From assembly GCF_000001735.4 (NCBI RefSeq), contig NC_003074.8:5766101-5830100 (forward strand): a stretch of 64,000 nt of DNA. The letters run 5' to 3'. The DNA is from Arabidopsis thaliana (Eukaryota; Streptophyta; Magnoliopsida; Brassicales; Brassicaceae). The notes under the pieces were generated by a model. The model was not told where the DNA came from and did not search any database. It saw nothing but the letters and a program-made list of their open reading frames with translations. Position numbers and translations under genes: made by a program. Shown here one piece after another: positions 10,563-20,407 of the stretch (position 1 is its first letter; each line of letters opens with the position of its first letter).

Positions 10563-11741
10563 TCAAGAAGAGGAACCAGAACTCGGAGGAGCAGAGGAGG
10601 AAGAAGAAAAAGGTTCTTGATCTGCGCATGACAGCTTCTCGTGAGGACCAGCTTCTTCTCGTCCAACACCTATCAGATCAAGATAATACAAATAATGAGA
10701 AACAATGTTGTTCATCTCATCGTTATCGAATCCGCTGTTGCAGATTTGATCGCCGTAAAGAACGTTTATGGTGGCTCCAAACCCCGGAGTTCGTTTTGCA
10801 GCAGTGTCATTCTTTGTTGGCTTCCATTTTCCGACGAAAACATCGTGCGCCGACGGTAAATGCTTCTTCGGTGGCGTCATCCACCGCCAAATCGCCGCTT
10901 GAAACGCTAACGTAGCATTGTTCTCGAGATACTCTGGATGACTCAGTAGATCCACTTTCAAAGCCTCCCCGGTTTGACCATAATTGTAATTCCTAAACCA
11001 GACCAATGATAATGAAATTTAAACCGAGAAACTTTAAATTAGAATTAACCGGAACTGTTTAATCTAAACAACGTACCAGTAAACCGGTAAAGCTCCTCGA
11101 CCGTGGTACGAGACACCAGGAGTACAAGGATATGTCAATTTGTAGTAATCATCGCAATAAAGCTGATCAGGACTCATCTCCTTGTTGTAACACAATCCCC
11201 AAGCTAATGGTCCGCCTGTTGCAACCCCGTACCCGCCTTTAAACCGAATAATCGTAACGGTTATTAGTGATTTCAATTCCCGGTTAATAATAAATAAACC
11301 GGTTTGGATCGCTCTAAAATTAAACTTACATGAGGTTTTGCTCCCAACGTGGCCAAGAAACGCAGCGACTTCCTTCATCCCTTGAAGTTTCTCACCAGCA
11401 GTACCGAAACCAAGAGGCTGGTACTCGGCAGCCGCAGTAATGAATGATCGGTAATCCCAAAAGCCGACGGCGTGAGCCACTGGACTGTTACGCTTAGAGA
11501 ATAGATTCTCGAATTGATATGTCTCAAAAAAATCGGAGATTGTATGGTTGCAACAATACTCGGACCATCCTTTGCATTCCCATCCTTTGTCGCATAATTT
11601 TTTACCTTTCACAATCTTCACCAGAGGCTTTCTCGTTGAACTCGAAGGCTCGGAATCTTCAGCGTTGACAAGGGTTCCGGTTTGAAACACAACCAATGCA
11701 ACCGTGAGAAGCAATAGGGAGAATAGCGGTTTCGAAACCAT
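10563..11741 (-). CDS. CTL2: Chitinase-like protein 2 (GH19 family)
   Basis: Three exons, 11330-11741, 11077-11236 and 10563-10992, give 333 residues, as I recall for CTL2. A signal peptide (about residues 1-28, LFSLLLLTVALVVF core) is followed by a basic Cys-containing segment and the GH19 fold (CCNHTISDFF, AHAVGFWDYRSFITAA, CTPGVSYHGRGALPVYW, NYNYGQ). In active GH19 chitinases a His-Glu pair precedes the Thr-rich catalytic loop. Here that place reads GHVGSKTSCGYG, so the acid Glu is missing and chitin hydrolysis is unlikely. CTL2 is the paralogue of CTL1/POM1 and acts in cellulose deposition and secondary walls (established knowledge). The C-terminal tail is rich in Ser and Pro. Confidence 0.95.
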
Positions 11742-12670
11742 GGTTGATTTTTTTTTGTCTTTTTCTTCGTCTATCAATGTGACCATTGTATGTATAACTT
11801 TATATACAAACATATATGTATAGAGTAGTGTCGTGTTCGTTTTAGGAGGAATTAAGTTTTCGGAATTTGGTGGTAGGAGAAGAGTTGCTTTTCGTGAGTT
11901 TTTTTTTGCTTGGTTTTGAAGTTTCTTAGAGTGGAAGTTACATGTTAAGAAAATTGGTCGAAGCATGTACACGTAGAACTGTAAATGTTTTAAACTTCAT
12001 TTTTCTAACAAAATGGTTAATCTATTTTACCAAAATAAAATAAAAATGGTTAATCTATTGCAACACCTTTACAATTAGATTTTTTTTTGGTTTAGGGGAC
12101 GGATTATAACTAATGATTGGGAAACAAGTTTGAGATAGAAATTGGAAATCGTTTATTGGAGCGGTTTTGTTGCTGCTAGAATACTTTGGAACTAATTTAA
12201 CCATATATTTTTTCTTTTCCAGGCTATGAATGTCAATATATTTAGATATTGAAAATGTTTGGCCAATCTTGACCTTGACAAAAAGGAATAAAAACAAAGA
12301 ATCAAATATTTGGGACGTCACTTCGAATGAGTTCATGTTATCCGCAGTTGCATCAGATTGCTCAAGTCATTTCAATAACTTAACCATTATTTTTATATTT
12401 TTTGTCAACCAATAATTTAAACATTAATTAACCCAAAAAATAAATACTTGGAACTAATAAGTGGTAAGTAAATGGCTCATATACCAGTTTGTTTAGACCC
12501 TCATAGCAAAATATATATTGGGGTTAATTTGCTAAATAAAATCTTTAGAAACGTGGTAGCGAGTCGCACCGAGCCTTTTCTAGTCTTATGCTTTAACGGA
12601 ACCGATAGTTTACCAATGGTTCAGTTATGATAAGGAAACACCTACGGACATACCAATTATGATGCATGTG

Positions 12671-12671
<1 letters not shown>

Positions 12672-12694
<23 letters not shown>
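12672..12694. repeat. (TA)n microsatellite
   Basis: A pure TA run of about 23 bases, followed by a T run. It lies just upstream of the neprosin-domain remnant. Confidence 0.9.
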
Positions 12695-12702
<8 letters not shown>

Positions 12703-12760
12703 TACGGGGGGAACTTAATAAATGTTTAATTTATTTTTCTTTTGTAAATAAATGATACAG

Positions 12761-13313
12761 GAAAGACCAACGGACATGCCATCTGCGGGAAAAAAAGAAG
12801 AAGATGCATTATATGGATGGCAAGTCTGGCACACGAACGGCACAAAATGTCCGGAGGGATCAATTCCAATTCGAAGGCTGATTTCCCTTGGGAACGAGAC
12901 TATCATCACTTCTAACGCCGGGGATAGAGTCACCGGTGGACACGAGGTACGTATTTGTTTGTGTTTTAACTAAATATTTGCCATTAAGGCAGTTTAACAA
13001 TAAATCTATTCATCTAATGTGAACCAAACATAAATCTGACCATGAATGTCGATGCATATGGAAATATAGGTTTAAGAATGATTTTTGAACACGCCCAAAT
13101 ATTTTCCCATAGGATTATTTGTTCCATCTTTGGTTGGACTTCTCATTTTGTTGGGCTTAAGCAACAAATCATTCGATTGTTTTTGGATATCATGCGACAA
13201 TGAATGTGTGGCAGCCAAATGTAGAAGTATTTAACGAGTTCAGCTTGGGTCAACTCTGGCTAGTCTCAGGTTCATACAACGACAGTAATATCAATAGCAT
13301 CGAGGCGGGCTTT
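12761..13313 (+). pseudogene. Neprosin-domain (DUF239) gene remnant
   Basis: Two pieces of a neprosin-family gene are visible. The first, 12761-12946, begins after an acceptor AG, ends before a GT and stays open for 62 codons. It carries the propeptide hallmark GWQVWHTNGTKCPEGSIPIR and ends in VTGGHE. The second, about 13162-13313, carries NVWQPNVEVFNEFSLGQLWL and NSIEAGF, the start of the neprosin domain. The reading frame does not carry across the best splice pair. The N-terminal exon and most of the catalytic neprosin domain are missing. Neprosins are secreted Glu-type peptidases that cut after proline; this copy cannot make one. Recognition is by motif memory. Confidence 0.75.
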
Positions 13314-13512
13314 AGTAGTTCGATCTCTCCATCTTCATCTTCATCTTCGTATTCAAAATATCTCATAATAATAATAATGAATTTTGGCTAGTAAGGTTAT
13401 AAACATAGGAGGAAGTCCATCATTATTATGCTATTTATGTTTGATTAAGAATTTAAGAATATGTTTTATAATATACTCGATTTCAAGGAGAAAACCACTT
13501 ATGATAATAAAT

Positions 13513-13514
<2 letters not shown>

Positions 13515-13546
<32 letters not shown>
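13515..13546. repeat. Poly-T run
   Basis: A run of about 32 T bases. It interrupts a segment that is otherwise collinear with 4725-5060, so it arose or grew after that duplication. Confidence 0.9.
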
Positions 13547-13548
<2 letters not shown>

Positions 13549-13617
13549 TTTATTTTTATAAACATAAGAGACAAATCAAGTCCACGAGCTTAGAGAAAAT
13601 AAATGCATGAGTCTATA

Positions 13618-13701
13618 TTACTTTTGGCAACAACATTTGAGAGTGTCTTTACGAGAACGAGAAGCACACTGTCCACAGTCATTCATACATTCTTTCCCTT
13701 T
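13618..13701 (-). pseudogene. Defensin-like gene remnant (3' part)
   Basis: On the minus strand this reads KGKECMNDC, GQC and a final CCCQK followed by a stop, the same ending as the defensin-like gene at 4922-5416. The downstream flank (13405-13617) is also collinear with the flank of that gene. No signal-peptide exon was found upstream, and the cysteine set is incomplete. It is best read as a remnant left by a segmental duplication. Confidence 0.7.
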
Positions 13702-15858
13702 TTGTTTGTATTTGCAAATTTATAAATACAGTTTAAGTATGTTGACCTATTGTTTTCTCTAAAATTTATTAGAGCCCGGATAGAGATATGATCGACCACA
13801 TCAAGAAATAAGATCAAGTAGATTTTTTGCGTATATTTGGCTTATGTTTTGCTTATGTTTTGCTTAGTATTTATTTTTGGTCAATTGTTTTTAAAAAACT
13901 GTTATTATCTTTTAATGTCATATATTTATCTTTTGCAACTACATATAGAACATCATATTACCATATCTCACTAATCAAATACATCTACTTCCGGAGGCAC
14001 CCAAGTCGATCTCACCATTAAGATGTAGAAGGTTAGATTATTTGTATTATTTTTGTTTTATTGTATAAATGTTTCCTAATAAATAAATATACAGAAATGA
14101 AGGATCAAAAGCTCGAGAGTTGGTGGATGGGTATCGTATTGTCGTCCTTGAACATTGCGTCCTCTAGCAGACCATATATTATCCAACCGTTTTTTTCACT
14201 ATTCAAACTGATTATGCAATGAAAGTGGAGTGGGACGGCGAGATCATGAGCATGAATACTTTTGGCCTGCACACGAAAATGCAAATAGGATCCGACTATT
14301 TTCATGACAGTGTTTTGGAAATCCGCTTACATGTGTAACATAGAAATTTCACTGTCCAAAAATGATTTCCAACCACTTACGAAATAGTAGTAAGAGGAAG
14401 TCACCCCGATTATTACAGCCCCAAGAAGTCGAACAATATTCCTGAACTTGGGACACATTTTTATTGGGGATTCTTTTTTTTTTATCGGAAGCATGAGCTA
14501 GCAGCTTAACCCGCGACATGTGACCGTTGCTCATCTTACATGGGACTCGACTCTCCTATATCTAAGTTTCGGCTTGGTGTTCTTACTTGTTTATTTTTTT
14601 AAAAAAGAAGAGGAAGTTCTTCACTATTATATTAATGTCATTATGATCAATCTATATCTTACGTTACATGCAAAATTTTCTTACATATTTGAATGTTGGA
14701 AATATTTATTTAGAGTTAGGTGTATGGTAGAAGTTTTATTTGATTTCAAAACTGAAATAAAAACTACATTTAAAATATGTAAAATTATTAACTCTTTGTG
14801 CTAGTGGTTGTCTAACCTAATTAGATTGGTTGGTGCATTGTCTATTTGGTCCGACCGATATAGGAGACCGGTCTTTTCATTTCATTAGTTTCCTCCTGAG
14901 TCCTGAGAGATATCACATACTAATTGTCAAATTTAATAAAGTAGTGAGACTGTTTTTTTTTCTCCCATAAAGAAAAGAAGAAGATAGTACTAATAAGTAA
15001 TAACTAATAAATAGAGGTGAGACGAAAAAAGAGAATAGGACCCCAGAATAAATGATGAACCATAATTATGAAGCCACGTATGTAACAGTCCACGTCTGTT
15101 CGTACACCCGCCGCGGATAATGAATGATCGCTTAAAAGCTCTGGTCTGGACGCTCTTTACTTTCCCCCTTTATCAACCACTTTTCTGGTAACATGTTTAC
15201 ATTTTGGAGTTGCTTACTTTGCCACTCGTTTTTCTTTTTTTTTGGTCACAACTTTGCCACTCGCTTCTTTATGTTTCTTAAAATGTTTTTTTCTTAAGTA
15301 CCAATTGTTATTATACCTATATTTAGGCATGCCATAGTCAAAGATATAGTTAATTCATGATATTAAATAAGGTTTATTAGTGGTTTAGGTTTAACGCTTA
15401 GTTCGATTATTGATTTAGATCTTTTGTTACTAGAACACTAATCTTAAACAATCAATTAAAACACACAAACCAGAAAGCCTTATGAATGAAGATTCATGAA
15501 TGGTACATGTTATTCATAGGTCCAATTTGATAAATTAGAAAGATTAAGGTAGTTTTGGAGAATAAAAGTAGGTAGGGGAGCAAAACTGCAAATTCATAAA
15601 AGTATATCATCGTTGAAAATTCAACTTTTCCAAAAGAAACTCTCAATAAATCCTCTAAAAAAAATTAACGGAACATTCCGTTTCTTTTTAATCACTCTCA
15701 TCGTTTCAGAGACCATCGAAGCTCGATTTCATTGTTTCTCTCAGAACGATATCTATTTGAGCAGATAAAAATCATAACTTTTGACTTTGTTATTCAGTTT
15801 CTTAGTGTTCTTCGTCTGCTTTTTGGTCAAAGCTTGGAAAAACGAGTGTGAAATCACG

Positions 15859-18800
15859 ATGGACGGCGACGGTTTAGGCAGACTAATCGGCTCGGAGATT
15901 CATGGATTCCATACCTTACAAGGTAAGACCTAGCTCTAGATTTCTGGATTTATTTTTTTTTTTTTAATTATTATTATTGTTTTTGATTCGCTGGTTCGTT
16001 TGTTTCTTTCAGTGTCTTGTTTGTTGTTTGCTGAAGCTGTAGTAGTTGAGCGTTTTTTTAAATATATAAAAACTCGGGTTTGGAGTTTATTACACTTTGT
16101 ATTGTGACGTGGCCGTTTTTGTTCCTTTGCTGTGCCATTGAAGCTGAATTTGCAGTTACTGTGAAATTGAGGTTTATATGTGGATTTAGTATATGATTCA
16201 GAAGGTTTAGTGTGGGAAGCTAACGACTTTTGGTATCTGTCGAGTTTGAATTTGGTAAAATTCGAGGTTTTTTTTGAAGCAAGTGTGAAATTATGTGTTA
16301 CGTCTGAATAAGTTTACTGATGTTGTAATTTTTAAGAACAAAGCTAGAAACATATTTGTATATGATGATTGATGGATATATTAAATTTGTACTAAACTCT
16401 GCTTTGAGTGTGTATATGTTCATCTTTGTCTGATGTTTCTTGATATATTTTCTGGTTGTGTGTTTTGCAGATCTTGATGTACAGACAATGTTGGAGGAAG
16501 CAAAAAGCAGGTGGCTACGGCCAAACGAGATCCATGCAATCCTCTATAACCCGAAATACTTCACTATCAATGTCAAGCCAGTGAACTTACCCAATAGTAA
16601 TCATTATGTTCTACACCTAACAATAGCCACTCGGTGTTTTATGATGTTTCTTCAAGTTTCCATGTAATCTTATGTTTCCGTTATTTTGAAGGTGGCAGAA
16701 TTATATTATTCGACCGTAAGATGTTGAGGAACTTCAGAAAGGATGGTCATAACTGGAAAAAGAAAAAGGATGGAAGGACAGTCAAAGAGGCTCATGAACA
16801 CCTGAAAGTGAGTTCTTTTTGTAGGTTTTATCTTTAAAGGTTACATCATGAGTTTTGTTTTTTTTGGTCAGCTAATTTATGTCCTCTGAATGATGTAAGG
16901 TTGGTAACGAGGAAAGGATTCATGTATACTATGCGCATGGTGAAGATAACACTACCTTTGTTCGAAGATGTTATTGGTTACTGGATAAGTATGTAGTAAG
17001 CAAAGATCACTGACTTGTCTACTTTATGTTCTTTGAAAACTTGACTAGAGGCCTCTTTCTTCTATGTTTCTTCTGAGGGTTATGTAAGTAAACCATCTCT
17101 TCTTTTATGTCAGGGCTCGAGAGAACATCGTCCTTGTACATTACCGTGATACACAGGAGGTTTGTTTTCCTTTCTACATGTTCTCAATTCTTACTTGTGT
17201 TTCTGATGTTAGAAAGTTATGAATGGATCAGGGTGATTGATTTCTTTGCTTTCCATGTTTGGATGCTCTCTTTCTCTATAGAGTAGTAATGGTCTCCGAT
17301 TGATAGGCTTTATGGTGGGTTAAACTGATATTTTCAGGCAGCTACAACATCGGGGGACTCAATCTCTAGTCCAATCTCCGTCTCGGAACAAACATTCCCT
17401 AATCGCGTGGCAGCTGAAGATATTGATACAGTTGTTAGAAATCATGATATTAGCCTTCATGATATCAATACGCTTGATTGGGATGAGCTGCTAGTACCAA
17501 CCGATCTTAATAACCAATCTGCACCAACCGTAGGTTAGGAATTGACAATATCAGTTGGTGTAGTTAAAGAAACTATGGGATGATGTTGAAAATAAATCTT
17601 TCTTTTTATCTGTGATCAGATAATCTTTCATATTTCACAGAACCGCTCCAAAATGCTGCAAATGGCACTGCAGAGCATGGGAATGCGACAGTGGCTGATG
17701 GATCTCTTGATGCTTTGCTTAACGATGGTCCACAAAGTCGAGAGAGTTTTGGAAGGTGGATGAATTCATTTATCAGCGAATCTAATGGCTCACTGGAGGA
17801 TCCTTCCTTTGAACCCATGGTTATGCCTAGGCAGGATCCATTAGCTCCTCAAGCTGTATTTCATTCTCACTCTAACATACCTGAGCAAGTGTTTAACATA
17901 ACCGATGTTTCACCTGCTTGGGCCTATTCTTCCGAGAAAACTAAGGTATGTGCTATCATATGAATAAAATAATTGGTTTGGATTACAAAATGGAAAAGCA
18001 TAACTTTCTCATATACTGATTTTGCAGATTCTGGTAACTGGGTTCTTGCATGACAGTTATCAACATCTCGAAAGATCAAACCTTTATTGCGTTTGCGGTG
18101 ACTTTTGTGTCCCTGCGGAATATCTCCAGGCTGGAGTCTACCGTTGCATCATACCTCCACACTCGCCTGGTATGGTAAACCTCTATCTTAGTGCAGATGG
18201 ACACAAACCAATCAGCCAATGTTTCAGATTCGAACACCGTGCAGTCCCAGTTCTTGATAAGACCGTCCCTGAAGACAATCAAGATTCCAAATGGGAAGAG
18301 TTTGAGTTCCAAGTTCGACTTTCTCATCTTCTGTTTACGTCTTCCAACAAACTCAACGTTCTCTCCAGCAAAATCTCACCTCATAACCTGCGAGATGCTA
18401 AAAAACTCGCTAGCAAAACAAATCATCTCTTAAACAGTTGGGCTTATCTAGTCAAGTCCATCCAGGGGAATAAGGTATCGTTTGATCAAGCGAAAGATCA
18501 TCTCTTCGAGCTTTCTCTGAAGAACAGGCTTAAGGAATGGCTTATGGAGAAAGTGCTTGAAGGTCGCAACACATTGGATTATGATTCTAAAGGCCTCGGC
18601 GTGATCCACCTCTGTGCCAGTCTTGGATACACTTGGTCAGTCCAGCTGTTCTCATTGTCAGGCTTATCGTTGAATTTCCGTGATAAACAAGGGTGGACTG
18701 CTCTTCATTGGGCAGCATACTACGGAAGGGAGAAAATGGTGGCTGCTCTTCTCTCTGCTGGGGCAAGACCGAACCTGGTGACAGACTCGACGAAGGATAA

Positions 18801-19885
18801 TCTTGGTGGATGCATGGCAGCTGATTTGGCACAGCAAAACGGATATGACGGTTTAGCTGCTTATCTTGCTGAGAAATGTTTGGTTGCTCAGTTTAGAGAC
18901 ATGAAAATTGCTGGAAACATCACTGGCGATCTGGAGGCTTGCAAGGCAGAGATGTTGAACCAAGGCACTCTACCGGAAGATGAGCAGAGTCTCAAGGATG
19001 CTCTTGCAGCATACAGAACAGCTGCAGAAGCAGCGGCTCGGATTCAAGGTGCGTTTAGGGAAAAAGCGCTAAAGGCAGCACGGTCAAGCGTGATTCAGTT
19101 TGCTAACAAAGAAGAAGAGGCCAAGAGCATAATCGCGGCGATGAAGATTCAGAATGCGTTCCGGAAATATGATACACGTAGGAAGATAGAAGCCGCTTAC
19201 CGGATTCAATGCAGGTTCCAAACTTGGAAAATACGAAGAGAGTATCTGAACATGCGGCGCCAAGCAATTAGGATCCAGGTATGAAGTGAACCACACAAGA
19301 TTCAGCAGCCAAGATTATAAGTTTGCTCTGAACTTGGCTATTCATAATCATCACTTTTGTCTAAATTCCACAAACTATAGGAGACTGAAAGTTCACACCT
19401 TTATCATATCGTCTGTCTGAATTTTGCAACACATGAGTGTATTTCCTCCTATTTTGCAGGCTGCTTTCAGGGGATTACAAGCAAGGAGGCAGTACAAGAA
19501 GATATTGTGGTCGGTAGGAGTATTGGAGAAGGCAGTTTTGAGGTGGAGACAAAAGAGAAAAGGGTTTAGAGGACTCCAGGTTGCAGCAGAGGAGGATTCT
19601 CCTGGTGAGGCACAGGAAGATTTCTACAAGACAAGCCAGAGACAAGCAGAGGAGAGGCTCGAGAGATCTGTAGTGCGAGTACAAGCCATGTTCAGGTCTA
19701 AGAAGGCTCAACAGGATTACAGAAGGATGAAACTCACTCATGAAGAAGCTCAGGTGAATCATCTGACATTTTTGAATCTCAGTTTTGGAAAAAAAAACTC
19801 TAACCGGAGATAAGTTCATACTTGAATTAACGAGTCTTGTTATGGTGTGACACAGTTGGAGTACGGTTGCCTGGAAGATATTTGA
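15859..19885 (+). CDS. CAMTA6: Calmodulin-binding transcription activator 6
   Basis: Ten exons: 15859-15922, 16471-16596, 16692-16807, 16900-16988, 17114-17159, 17338-17533, 17641-17945, 18028-19278, 19460-19753, 19856-19885. They give 838 residues, the length I recall. The CG-1 DNA-binding domain covers roughly residues 20-147 (EEAKSRWLRPNEIHAIL, RKDGHNWKKKKDGRTVKEAHE, VLVHYRD). A TIG/IPT domain begins at the start of exon 8 (about residue 315). Ankyrin repeats follow near 500-600 (GWTALHWAAYYGREKMVAAL). Four IQ-like motifs (ARIQGAFR, MKIQNAFRKY, YRIQCRFQTW, IRIQAAFRGLQ) lie near 650-730. CAMTAs are nuclear, calcium/calmodulin-responsive factors binding CGCG boxes. CAMTA6 has been tied to salt responses in germination. 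A second acceptor at 17620 would add seven residues in frame. Confidence 0.95.
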
Positions 19886-20407
19886 TACATCAAAATGGCT
19901 ATGGAGAGGTGAGTCAAAGAGAGTTTGGTGTTGATTGTTAAACATGGATGGTAATTGATCTGTAAATTATGTGAATGGGAAAGGCTACTCTCGATCTTTC
20001 TGCAACTGGTTTAGAATAAAGTATACATAACGAGACCTAATCTCTGTTGTATGAAAAAGAGAGACAGAATTAACAAATAGGTATTGTAGTTATTTGTCTA
20101 TTTCTGTAACTGGGTTCCTATGTGACTTTGGTGTAATCTAGACTTGTATATTTGTAGAATAAAATTGCAAGTAACCAGAGAAATATCTTATGAACATTTG
20201 TACATTAAACTAGGTTCATCTTGTTTGTTTGTTTGACAAAAAAAAAAACTAGGTTCATCTGTCACTTCACGTCTGAATCTGATTGATAATAATGGACAGA
20301 CAAGTGATTTTACTAGTAAAAAGAGAAGAATCATCCAAAATCGTTCACATCAAACAAACATACAATAACCAAAACCACAATCTCCACTAATTGAAACCAT
20401 GGAACAA
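19886..20407. other. Convergent intergenic region
   Basis: 3' flanks of CAMTA6 and LPD1, 522 bases, AT-rich. No additional feature seen. Confidence 0.45.

Larger units (their letters stand above)
11742..15858. other. Long gene-poor stretch with remnants
   Basis: A 4.1-kb stretch between CTL2 and CAMTA6 start codons. It holds the CTL2 promoter, a (TA)n run, a neprosin-domain remnant (12761-13313), a defensin-like remnant (13618-13701), a long poly-T run and the CAMTA6 promoter and leader. I saw no intact gene. The part 13750-15700 shows nothing I could name. Confidence 0.5.

Noticed and set aside
11742-11972. Upstream in-frame extension of CTL2 to an ATG at 11972
   Set aside because: The added residues are not conserved-looking and would bury the signal peptide; the ATG at 11741 puts it at the N-terminus.
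12520-12620. Possible tRNA-like words in the CTL2-CAMTA6 gap
   Set aside because: No cloverleaf pairing or A/B box set could be made; no tRNA was supported anywhere in the window.
14520-14804. A 94-codon frame upstream of CAMTA6
   Set aside because: AT-driven hydrophobic composition; no known words and no start context.
18587-18832. Minus-strand open frame inside CAMTA6 exon 8
   Set aside because: A shadow of the ankyrin-coding strand; no independent support.
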